27,085 nt of DNA from Flavobacterium psychrophilum. GTDB taxonomy: Bacteria > Bacteroidota > Bacteroidia > Flavobacteriales > Flavobacteriaceae. The stretch covers positions 1 to 27,085 of the forward strand of contig CAMBHH010000017.1 of NCBI GenBank assembly GCA_945866505.1, read 5' to 3'. This document shows positions 7,841-15,542 of this stretch, one piece after another. The notes under the pieces are model-generated. The model was not told where the DNA came from. It was given only the letters and a program-made list of their open reading frames with translations, and did no database searches. A program made the translations under genes and the position numbers. Each line of letters opens with the position of its first letter. Position 1 is the first letter of the stretch.

Positions 7841-8971
7841 ATGAAAATTCCCTTCAACAAGCCGTATCTTACCGGAAAAGAATTAGTCTATATCGAAGAT
7901 GCTGTTAAAAAAGGCAAGATATCGGGCAATGGCTATTATACCAATTTGTGCCAAGATTTTTTCAAAAAAAAATATGGTTTTCATAAATGTTTGTTGACCA
8001 CTTCGTGTACCGATGCGCTAGAAATGGCGGCTATTTTGATTAACATTCAAGAAGGCGATGAGGTCATTATGCCTTCCTATACTTTTGTTTCTACTGCCAA
8101 TGCCTTTGTACTTCGCGGTGCTAAAATCATTTTTGCCGACAGCAGAACGGATCATCCTGGCATTGATGAAGATAGTATCGAAGCCTTGATTACTTCAAAA
8201 ACTAAAGCCATTGTTCCTGTACATTACGCAGGTGTTGCTTGCGATATGGACAAAATTATGGACTTGGCTAAAACTTATAATCTCTTTGTAATTGAAGATG
8301 CTGCGCAAGCGATTGACAGTTTTTATATAGGAAAAGATGGTGTCCAAAAACCGCTCGGTTCCATTGGACATTTGGGTGCTTTTTCTTTTCACGAAACCAA
8401 AAATATTATTTCTGGGGAAGGCGGCATGCTTGCCATTAACGATATTCAATTTGCTGAAAGAGCTGAAATTATTTGGGAAAAAGGAACGAATCGATCGGCT
8501 TTTTTCAGAGGTGAAGTCGATAAATACGGTTGGGTAGATGTAGGTTCGAGTTTCCTGCCCTCTGAAATTATTGCTGCTTTTCTTTGGGCTCAATTAGAGA
8601 ATTTAGATAACATTCAAAAAGTTCGAAAATTGCATTGGGACACGTATTATAATGAACTCGAAAGTTGGGCAACTAGCAATGAAATTCTATTGCCTTCGAT
8701 TCCTTCTTTTGCCAGTAATAATGGTCATTTGTTTTATTTGGTTTGTAAGAACATTGGCCAAAGAAGCGCAATTATTAATACATTGAAAAGCAACGATATT
8801 CTTGCAGTTTTTCATTACATTAGTTTGCACACAAGTACTTATTTTAAAGATAAAAATGTTTCACAAGAATTGCTTCATAGCGATAAATATTCCGATTGCC
8901 TGCTTCGATTGCCGCTATTTTATGAGTTGGATGTTCTTACAATTATAAAAAATTTAAAAAATGAAGATTGA
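7841..8971 (+). CDS. wecE: WecE-type dTDP-4-oxo-6-deoxyhexose 4-aminotransferase
   Basis: 376-residue PLP-dependent DegT/DnrJ/EryC1 aminotransferase. It closely follows E. coli WecE (RffA) as I recall it: IPFNKP start, GDEVIMPSYTFVSTANAFVL (72-91), VPVHYAGVACDMD (125-137), FVIEDAAQ with Asp153, GAFSFHETKN with the PLP-binding Lys187, and EKGTNRSAFFRGEVDKY. WecE uses glutamate to convert dTDP-4-dehydro-6-deoxyglucose to dTDP-4-amino-4,6-dideoxygalactose (Fuc4N); the Qui4N product of VioA-type relatives is the alternative. It probably makes the acceptor for the GNAT encoded upstream. It follows the KASIII gene with no gap and overlaps the membrane protein gene by 11 bases. Confidence 0.9.
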   Translation: MKIPFNKPYLTGKELVYIEDAVKKGKISGNGYYTNLCQDFFKKKYGFHKCLLTTSCTDALEMAAILINIQEGDEVIMPSYTFVSTANAFVLRGAKIIFADSRTDHPGIDEDSIEALITSKTKAIVPVHYAGVACDMDKIMDLAKTYNLFVIEDAAQAIDSFYIGKDGVQKPLGSIGHLGAFSFHETKNIISGEGGMLAINDIQFAERAEIIWEKGTNRSAFFRGEVDKYGWVDVGSSFLPSEIIAAFLWAQLENLDNIQKVRKLHWDTYYNELESWATSNEILLPSIPSFASNNGHLFYLVCKNIGQRSAIINTLKSNDILAVFHYISLHTSTYFKDKNVSQELLHSDKYSDCLLRLPLFYELDVLTIIKNLKNED

Positions 8972-10178
8972 ATCAATGATCCAAAAGACCAGTATTTTTT
9001 TTAGATATAGTGCCATTTTATATTTATTTGTAGGTGCTTTTTATTTTATCAATTTACCTGTTGGAGGCGATGAGTTTTTGTTTCTTTCGGACTTGCAATT
9101 GATCAAAAACGATGGATGGTATACCGCCATTATTCAAAATGTTTCAATTCCATATATGCTTTTAACTTATCCCTTCTCTTTTATTTTGCAGGATGAGGTA
9201 GCGTTGAGGTTAGTAAATATTATCTTGCTATTGATATTATTTCTCTATTTTTATTATGTAGGCCAAGTAAAATTTAAATCAACATACAGCTATCTTTTCT
9301 TTTTTATTAGTACAGTAGGTTATTTTTATTTTGGCACGAATGATTGTTTGTTTTTTGTATCCTTAATTATATTTTTTAATGAAGTAAATAATGCAGTTCA
9401 TAAAAAAAACGTACTATTCGACCTAGCTTTATCAACCTTAGTCATTGCATTTTTTACACGGGAGCTTTTCTTGGTCTATTTACCTATTATCATTATTGGA
9501 CTTTATTTATTGTACAATTCAGGTTGTAGATTTTCTAAAAAAACCTTGTACCCACTGGCGATTTTTGTTTTCTTCCTAATGCTAAATATTCCTTCAATTG
9601 AGAAAAATGGAACTCTTTCTTTTGACCGCAAGAATCCACCAGAAGGAATAAATGTAAGTTGGTCACAGCGACAGTATTTAGCACAATTGATGGTTAATAA
9701 AGGAGAGTTGTCCAATGGTCAACATCCTAGTTGGGAATTGACAGAACAGTATTTAGACAAAAATGGCAATGAGTCTTTACCAAACGGAATTTTGAATGGT
9801 ATTACATTTGACTTTCAATTAACCATTAAGGAATTTTTTAAAGATTTTGCATATTCTATGACCTATAGCTTCCGAGCATTGGGACTGATGCTGTTGTTGA
9901 CTTTGTTTTATTGGTTTAGTAAAATGATAAAAGAAAAATCCATCGAATTGAATAACTTTATACCCTTTGCTACTTTGACTATGCTATTGATTTTTTCTTT
10001 TATAATAATATCCTATGTTGAATTAAGGTGGCTTTCTGCAGTTTTTGTAATGACAATTGTTTATTATGCTCAGATGGAGCAACAGCATAAAATTTCTAAA
10101 TACTTAATTCTAGCCAATTATTTAGTTTTGTGTATTTTGTTCTTTTATGGGATTTTTAGAGTTTTGCACAAAATTTAG
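8961..10178 (+). CDS. Polytopic membrane protein, GT-C glycosyltransferase or Wzy-like polymerase
   Basis: 405 residues with about nine or ten hydrophobic segments, the first at about 14-31. Right after it comes LPVGGDEFLFLSDL: an Asp-Glu pair in the first outer loop, as in GT-C enzymes of the ArnT/PMT type that use polyprenyl-phosphate sugars. A large hydrophilic loop of about 95 residues lies near 213-305, before the last membrane segments. A large periplasmic loop is also typical of Wzy O-antigen polymerases, and no other Wzy candidate lies in the window. I cannot separate the two readings from sequence. ATG 8961 overlaps the wecE end by 11 bases; ATG 8976 is an alternative. A 120-bp gap without a recognisable promoter follows. 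Confidence 0.65.
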   Translation: MKIESMIQKTSIFFRYSAILYLFVGAFYFINLPVGGDEFLFLSDLQLIKNDGWYTAIIQNVSIPYMLLTYPFSFILQDEVALRLVNIILLLILFLYFYYVGQVKFKSTYSYLFFFISTVGYFYFGTNDCLFFVSLIIFFNEVNNAVHKKNVLFDLALSTLVIAFFTRELFLVYLPIIIIGLYLLYNSGCRFSKKTLYPLAIFVFFLMLNIPSIEKNGTLSFDRKNPPEGINVSWSQRQYLAQLMVNKGELSNGQHPSWELTEQYLDKNGNESLPNGILNGITFDFQLTIKEFFKDFAYSMTYSFRALGLMLLLTLFYWFSKMIKEKSIELNNFIPFATLTMLLIFSFIIISYVELRWLSAVFVMTIVYYAQMEQQHKISKYLILANYLVLCILFFYGIFRVLHKI

Positions 10179-10298
10179 ATTTTTTTTGAAAGTCTTATAA
10201 ATTATATTATTGATGATACTGCTTGGCTTTTTATACACTAAAAACATTGACTCAAAGGTGATTATGTTTTCAAATCAAGTATTACTTAAAAAAATGCA

Positions 10299-11369
10299 AT
10301 GTCTAAAAAAATAGCTGTAGTCTGCAATTATGCACTTTCTCCCAATCGAATCGGAGGGATGGATCGTTTCTGGGTCGCCTATGATACAAAAGTAAAGGAT
10401 TTAGGATATGAAATTGATTGGTATTTTACAGACTATAATGCCTTTGCTTTCTTTTCTGAATTAACCATTGTTTGCAGCAACAATCATAATATTGAATCCT
10501 TTTTCTTAAAAAAAGTCGTTCAGGAAAACTTGCAATATGATGTTTTAGTCACTCATTTTTTAGCATTATGCACTTCTTTTTTTAAAAACGCAAAAAAAAC
10601 AGGTATTCAACTGACCATTGCAGTAGATCACAATCCAAGACCATTAGAAGGTTTTCCGCTTGATAAAATCTTAAAAAATAAAGTAAAAGGTATTTTATAC
10701 TCAAAGTATATCGACAAATTTATAGGTGTTTCAGAATATACTAAAAAACACATACTTAAGGACTATGGCTTTTTTCTTTCAAAAAAAATTACCGTCATTT
10801 ATAATGGTATTGACACCAATGTTTTTGTTAAAAGAATCAAAGAAAATACAAACCGCTTTATCGTTACTTCTCATTTGCGTGAAGCTAAAGGAATTCAGGA
10901 TTTATTAAAAGCTTTGTCTCTATTAGAAAGTAGTATTCTAAATAAGATGCAAATAGATGTATATGGCGAAGGACCTTATGGGATCGAATTAAGAAAATTG
11001 ACCGATGAATTTGATTTGAAAGAAGTGGTTACCTTCAAAGGCAGCTCTTCTAAGTTAAATGAAATATATTCGGACTATGCTTATTTGATACAACCTTCTT
11101 ATGGCGAAACTTTTTGTTATTCTATTATCGAAAGTTTATTATGTAATGTTCCAGTGATTACTACCTTTGAAGCTGGGAATGTGCTTTCTATTATTGAGGA
11201 AAATATAAACGGTTTTCTTTTTAATGCGAGAAATTATCAACAACTCGCAATAATTTTAAAAAATATTGTATTAGAAAAAGTATCGATAAGCAATGATGTT
11301 GATGTCCAAATCGTTAATGATTTCAATTTAGAAAAAATGGTTCATAATCATATCCAATTATTATTATGA
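10299..11369 (+). CDS. GT4 family glycosyltransferase
   Basis: 356-residue GT-B retaining glycosyltransferase, predicted cytosolic or peripheral. The N-terminal acceptor domain has IGGMDRFWVAYD near 18-29. The linker has the common VIYNGIDTNVF. The donor domain shows VYGEGP, and the nucleotide-sugar motif E-x7-E appears in GETFCYSIIES followed by VPVITT. This is the usual GT4 layout and length. The next GT4 gene starts at the ATGA overlap (4 bases), so the two are co-translated and may add neighbouring sugars. The sugar is not predictable. Confidence 0.88.
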   Translation: MSKKIAVVCNYALSPNRIGGMDRFWVAYDTKVKDLGYEIDWYFTDYNAFAFFSELTIVCSNNHNIESFFLKKVVQENLQYDVLVTHFLALCTSFFKNAKKTGIQLTIAVDHNPRPLEGFPLDKILKNKVKGILYSKYIDKFIGVSEYTKKHILKDYGFFLSKKITVIYNGIDTNVFVKRIKENTNRFIVTSHLREAKGIQDLLKALSLLESSILNKMQIDVYGEGPYGIELRKLTDEFDLKEVVTFKGSSSKLNEIYSDYAYLIQPSYGETFCYSIIESLLCNVPVITTFEAGNVLSIIEENINGFLFNARNYQQLAIILKNIVLEKVSISNDVDVQIVNDFNLEKMVHNHIQLLL

Positions 11370-12517
11370 AAATAGCTTTTTTAACGCATGAATATCCACA
11401 TTTCAAAACTGGGAATTCTGGTGGTATTGGTACCAGCATTAAAAACTTAGCGACGGGACTTTTGGCACAAGGTTGTTCTGTCCGAGTATTAGTGTATGGG
11501 CAAAACGAAGAAAGTGTTTTTGAGGATCAAGGGATTGTGATCCAGCAAATAAAAAATATAAAACTAAAAGGATTGTCCTGGTTTTTGACCAGACAAAAAA
11601 TTCAGAGAATCATCGATCAATTATATGACCAGAAGGAAATTGATGTAGTAGAAGTAGCAGATTGGACTGGAATCACTTCCTTTATACAACCTAAAGCTTG
11701 TCCAATTGTAATTAAAATCCACGGATCTGACACCTATTTTTGTCATTTAGATAATCGTCGTGTAAAATGGAATAACAAATTTCACGAAAAACGCGCACTG
11801 AAGAAAGCAGATGGATTGATATCCGTGAGTCAATTTGCAGCCGATTTGACCAATCAAGTTTTTGGATTAAACAAACAATTTACTATTATTCCTAATGCAA
11901 TAGATGTGAATTTGTTTAAAAATGCCAGCAATAACGACAACAATGAGGGAAAGACAATTTTATATTTTGGCAGCCTGATTAGAAAAAAAGGTTTATTGGA
12001 ACTGCCCTATATTTTTAATGAAGTTTTAAAAAATAATCCTGACGTACAACTCATTTTAGTAGGAAATGACGTCCCCGACATCATTTCAGGAAATGAATCA
12101 ACTTGGCAAATGATGAAAAAATTATTTACTCCCGAAGCGTTATTAAAAGTAAGTTATTTAGGGAGTGTGCCATATCAAGAAATAAAACAGCAAATAGACC
12201 TAGCAACAATATGTGTTTTTCCATCCTTTGCAGAGGCTTTACCCGTTTCTTGGATTGAGGCGATGGCATTGCAAAAAGCGGTTGTTGCATCTAATATTGG
12301 ATGGGCAACAGAAATTATTTCTGATGGTGAAGATGGTTTTTTGATAGATCCAAGGGATCACAGTATTTATGCACAAAAAATTTTGAAATTATTAGAAAAT
12401 CGTAATCTTCGGGAAGGGTTTGGAATTAAAGCAAGAGCTAAAATTGTTCAAAATTTCAGCATTGAAATTGTGGCCAAACAAAGTTTTAATTTTTACAAAA
12501 AAGTTTTGAATCAATAG
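11366..12517 (+). CDS. GT4 family glycosyltransferase
   Basis: 383-residue GT-B glycosyltransferase. The N-terminus FLTHEYPHFKTGNSGGIGTS carries the glycine-rich acceptor-side loop. IKIHGSD and GLISVSQFAADL lie in the middle, and TIIPNAIDVNLF marks the domain junction. FGSLIRKKGLLELP and the E-x7-E motif EALPVSWIE mark the donor site. It starts inside the stop codon region of the preceding GT4 gene (ATGA) and is followed by an 80-bp gap before a GT2 gene. Likely role is transfer of one sugar to the lipid-linked repeat unit; linkage and donor are unknown. Confidence 0.9.
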   Translation: MKIAFLTHEYPHFKTGNSGGIGTSIKNLATGLLAQGCSVRVLVYGQNEESVFEDQGIVIQQIKNIKLKGLSWFLTRQKIQRIIDQLYDQKEIDVVEVADWTGITSFIQPKACPIVIKIHGSDTYFCHLDNRRVKWNNKFHEKRALKKADGLISVSQFAADLTNQVFGLNKQFTIIPNAIDVNLFKNASNNDNNEGKTILYFGSLIRKKGLLELPYIFNEVLKNNPDVQLILVGNDVPDIISGNESTWQMMKKLFTPEALLKVSYLGSVPYQEIKQQIDLATICVFPSFAEALPVSWIEAMALQKAVVASNIGWATEIISDGEDGFLIDPRDHSIYAQKILKLLENRNLREGFGIKARAKIVQNFSIEIVAKQSFNFYKKVLNQ

Positions 12518-12597
12518 AAATATCGATTTTTGTGAAGCTAAGATTTTCAAACCGAAAATAGCATATTCGCGGTTGGACTAATAAAATATAACTTTAA

Positions 12598-14145
12598 ATG
12601 ATAACAGTTTACCACAATGAAAATAAAGTAGTCGCTGTAAGTAATCATAATAGCTTGAGCGAGGCGAATGGTTTATCTATTGCCGAATTCCTTATTCTTT
12701 TAGCCAAAGAGAATATGGATGAAATTTTATCGTGGTGTCATATTGATTTAAAAGATGATTTTAATACTTTGGAAATTGCTAAAATATTTCATCACAAGAA
12801 ATTAATGCTTTCTTATAACCCGTCTAATTCTTCATTTTTAGGTAGAAGTATTGGTTATATAGACGATTCACATTTTGCTCAAATTAATAAAAAAGTTGCT
12901 TTTTCAACTTGGCAGATGAGTAGTGCTGTTGGTTGCATTCATTCGGAAGTATTATTAGCTTTAAAAGACACAATTCCTTTTGGTAAAAACTTCGATTATT
13001 TTCTAAATTCTATAGCCAAACTTTCGATTACAAAAGGATTATTGTGTTATTCAGAACCTCAGCTTTTAAAACAGAGAACAACGTTAAAAAGATTTGAATT
13101 AAAGTCTGATACTTATACTCTTTTTCGTTTTGTAAAACAGCATTTTAAAATACAATGGGTTGGCTTGTTGCTATTGAATTTGTTTTTATATGAACGAAAA
13201 TTTCCCCTTTTGCCTTTTCTTTTTTCTTTTTTTTATAAAAACAGAAGTAAGCTAGCGGCTAATTTGGATAGTATAAAAGTATTGTCCTCCAAAAAAGTTA
13301 TTGATAAATCTACAATAGATATTATCATTCCAACAATTGGGCGAAAGAATTATCTTTATGATGTATTGAAAGATTTTTCGAAACAAACTCTTTTGCCGCA
13401 AAGAATTATCATTGTTGAGCAAAACCCTGAATTGGGGAGCATGACCGACTTGGATTATTTGACCAATGAAAAATGGCCATTTGAAATTCAACATATTTTT
13501 ACCCATCAATCTGGTGCTTGCAATGCTCGTAATTTAGCTTTGAAAGAAACAAAAAGTGAATGGGTTTTTTTAGCTGATGACGACAATCGTTTTGAAGCTA
13601 GCTTACTATCTGATGTTTTTAGTAAAATTGAGCAATATGGAAATTTAGTAGCAACAACATCATATCCTCAAAAAAAAGAAATACAAAAACAAAGCACAGT
13701 TATCCAATGGCGTGCGTTTGGTGCTGGTAATAGTATTGTGCGAAGGGATACTTTGACCAATGTGAAATTTAATATAGCTTTTGAATTCGGATATGGAGAA
13801 GATGGAGATTTCGGCATGCAGTTACGTAATTTAGGTTTTGATGTATTATATTTACCTGAACCAGCAATTCTGCATCTTAAAGCCCCCATTGGTGGTTTTA
13901 GAACAAAACCAGTATTACAATGGCATAAAGACGATATACAACCTAAACCATCTCCGACTTTAATGTTGCATAATATGTTACACAATTCCAAAGAGCAAAT
14001 AAATAGTTATAAAACTGCTTTATTTTTTAATTATTACAAACTTCAAAAAATTAAAAACCCGATTAAGTATTACATTCATTTTCAAAAACAATGGGAACGA
14101 AGTGTTTTTTGGGCTAAAGAATTAAGAAAGCAAAATGAAATTTAG
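12598..14145 (+). CDS. GT2 glycosyltransferase with an N-terminal degenerate domain
   Basis: 515 residues. The C-terminal part (from about 239) is a standard GT-A family 2 domain: IDIIIPTIGRKNYL, the Q-x-G-A-C-N-A-R-N substrate segment, ADDDN at 326-330 for metal and donor, and GYGEDGDFGMQLR near 397-409 with the acidic catalytic pair. The first 230 residues look like a second GT-A fold without its DxD: a hydrophobic strand ending in SWCHIDLKDD, IGYIDD, then LLCYSEPQLLK where GT2 domains have their final strand. A hydrophobic stretch VGLLLLNLFLYERKFPLLPFL (188-208) may anchor the linker. The next GT2 gene overlaps by 11 bases. A catalytic role for the C-terminal domain is likely; the N-terminal assignment is tentative. 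Confidence 0.8.
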   Translation: MITVYHNENKVVAVSNHNSLSEANGLSIAEFLILLAKENMDEILSWCHIDLKDDFNTLEIAKIFHHKKLMLSYNPSNSSFLGRSIGYIDDSHFAQINKKVAFSTWQMSSAVGCIHSEVLLALKDTIPFGKNFDYFLNSIAKLSITKGLLCYSEPQLLKQRTTLKRFELKSDTYTLFRFVKQHFKIQWVGLLLLNLFLYERKFPLLPFLFSFFYKNRSKLAANLDSIKVLSSKKVIDKSTIDIIIPTIGRKNYLYDVLKDFSKQTLLPQRIIIVEQNPELGSMTDLDYLTNEKWPFEIQHIFTHQSGACNARNLALKETKSEWVFLADDDNRFEASLLSDVFSKIEQYGNLVATTSYPQKKEIQKQSTVIQWRAFGAGNSIVRRDTLTNVKFNIAFEFGYGEDGDFGMQLRNLGFDVLYLPEPAILHLKAPIGGFRTKPVLQWHKDDIQPKPSPTLMLHNMLHNSKEQINSYKTALFFNYYKLQKIKNPIKYYIHFQKQWERSVFWAKELRKQNEI

Positions 14146-15157
14146 TCTCATCATCTGCACATACATGCGGCCGAAACCATTGTTACAATTGTTGCAATCG
14201 GTTCAAGAACAAACAGTTTATCCAGATGAAATCTTGATTATCGACGGTTCAACAAAATCTGATACAGCAAACATTCTTAGGGAGAATGAGTTTAAAAATC
14301 TACTATATTTTGCTGTTCCACCTGAGCATCGTGGTTTGACCAAGCAGAGAAATTATGGTATAAAACGCATCGGGTCAACAAAAAAGGTTAATAATAATGA
14401 AATAGAAGTAGTATGCTTCGTAGATGACGATACGGTTTTACAAAGAAATTATTTTGAAGAAATCATCATATCATTTCAAGAAGATCAAACCATTTCTGGT
14501 GTTGGCGGCGTAGCCATAAATGAAAACTCGTGGAGTATAGCAGAGCCACAAAAGAAATACAATCCGAATTTAGATTATCATTTTGACGGCTACGTTTACA
14601 AAGAAGGACTGCGTAATGTTGTTCGGAATTATTTAGGACTTCAATCTCATTTAGGACCGGGAAGACTGCCTGACTATTCGCACGGTAGAACTTGTGGTTT
14701 TCCGATAAATGGTAAAACCTACGAGGTAGATTTGCTCATAGGAATGTCCTTTGCTTTCCGCAAAAAGGTAGTTGATGCCATTCGATTTTCCTCATATTTT
14801 GAGGGTTATGGTTTGTATGAAGATGCCGATTTTAGTATTCGAGCCTTGCAATTTGGTAAGAATGTTATTAATACAAAGGCACAATTAAGTCATTTTCATC
14901 ATCCTTCAGGAAGACCCAATCAGTACAAGTATGGAAAAATGGTTGTAAGAAACGGATGGTATGTTTGGAGGGTCAAAAATCCAAAGCCCTCGCTTAACTC
15001 CAAAATAAAATGGCATTCTATTACAATTATATTGACCGTCATCCGATTTATCAATACATTTACCACGAGCAAACGAAAGGAAGCATGTACAGAAGCTTTT
15101 GGAAGAACAGTAGGGTGGTGGAGTTTGTTGTTTACAAAACCAAACATAGAAAATTAA
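14135..15157 (+). CDS. GT2 family glycosyltransferase
   Basis: 340-residue GT-A glycosyltransferase. It shows SLIICTYMRPKPL at 4-16, IIDGST at 35-40, an R-G-L-T-x-Q-R-N segment (66-73), FVDDDTVL (95-102) with the metal-binding DDD, and GYGLYEDADFSIRALQFG with the ED acidic pair. The C-terminal part (after about 280) holds one weak hydrophobic segment only. It starts 11 bases inside the upstream GT2 gene, so the two are translationally coupled. The asymmetric middle insertion (RNVVRNYLGL to RTCGFPING) is unlike the C-terminal domain of its neighbour, so this is not a local duplication. Substrate unknown. Confidence 0.88.
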   Translation: MKFSLIICTYMRPKPLLQLLQSVQEQTVYPDEILIIDGSTKSDTANILRENEFKNLLYFAVPPEHRGLTKQRNYGIKRIGSTKKVNNNEIEVVCFVDDDTVLQRNYFEEIIISFQEDQTISGVGGVAINENSWSIAEPQKKYNPNLDYHFDGYVYKEGLRNVVRNYLGLQSHLGPGRLPDYSHGRTCGFPINGKTYEVDLLIGMSFAFRKKVVDAIRFSSYFEGYGLYEDADFSIRALQFGKNVINTKAQLSHFHHPSGRPNQYKYGKMVVRNGWYVWRVKNPKPSLNSKIKWHSITIILTVIRFINTFTTSKRKEACTEAFGRTVGWWSLLFTKPNIEN

Positions 15158-15174
15158 AATTTTATTGTTAAATA

Positions 15175-15528
15175 ATGAAAATAATTGTCAAAGCTCATGA
15201 TTATAGCGAGTTGTCATTTGCCTCAATGAGTTATCATTTAGCATATCACGTGGCAGAGTTGTGCAATCGACTTGTTTTTATATCCCATCATCTCCATTTT
15301 GTTGAACCAAAAATTGTAAAAAAAGAAAAAGGAGAAATAATTGTTTGGTATTGTTCAACTAATAAAAGACTGCTATCTCTGAACGATTTGTTTTTGTATG
15401 CAAAGTTCTTTTTTAAGTACAAACCTCAGATTGTTACGGGTCATTTTGTGGGAAGTGATATTACTCTTGGGTTCTTTAATTTTTTTTTTTGGAAAAGTAA
15501 AACAGTTGAATATAAATTGAGAGAATAG
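15175..15528 (+). pseudogene. Truncated N-terminal remnant of a GT-B glycosyltransferase
   Basis: An open frame of 117 residues that reads like the acceptor domain start of a GT4-type enzyme: KIIVKAHDYSELS, LAYHVAELCNRLVFISHH, VEPKIVKKEKGEIIVWYCS, FFKYKPQIVTGHFVGSDITLG. It stops after about a third of the usual 350-380 residues, and no donor domain with an E-x7-E motif follows in any frame before the next gene. Its last part runs through an 11-T tract, and beyond the stop a different frame reads R-I-D-L-D-N-V into the next gene, as expected after a deletion plus frame change. The gene is probably dead. A short independent protein cannot be excluded because the ATG and leader look normal. Confidence 0.6.
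15480..15490 (+). repeat. Poly-T homopolymer (11 T)
   Basis: Eleven consecutive T residues inside the truncated GT reading frame, encoding part of NFFFW. This is the longest homopolymer I noticed in the window and a candidate site for slipped-strand mutation or sequencing error. Confidence 0.85.
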
Positions 15529-15542
15529 ATCTTGATAATGTT

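Noticed and set aside
8195..8593. A 132-codon open frame on the - strand inside wecE
   Set aside because: The + strand frame is a highly conserved aminotransferase across the same bases; the antisense frame has no family features and no leader.
12518..12597. Promoter in the 80-bp gap before the GT2 gene
   Set aside because: TAACTTTA resembles the -7 element but misses its last G and has no TTG at the right spacing.
13668..13991. A 107-codon - strand open frame inside the two-domain GT2 gene
   Set aside because: It lies opposite the catalytic GT2 motifs and has no independent support.
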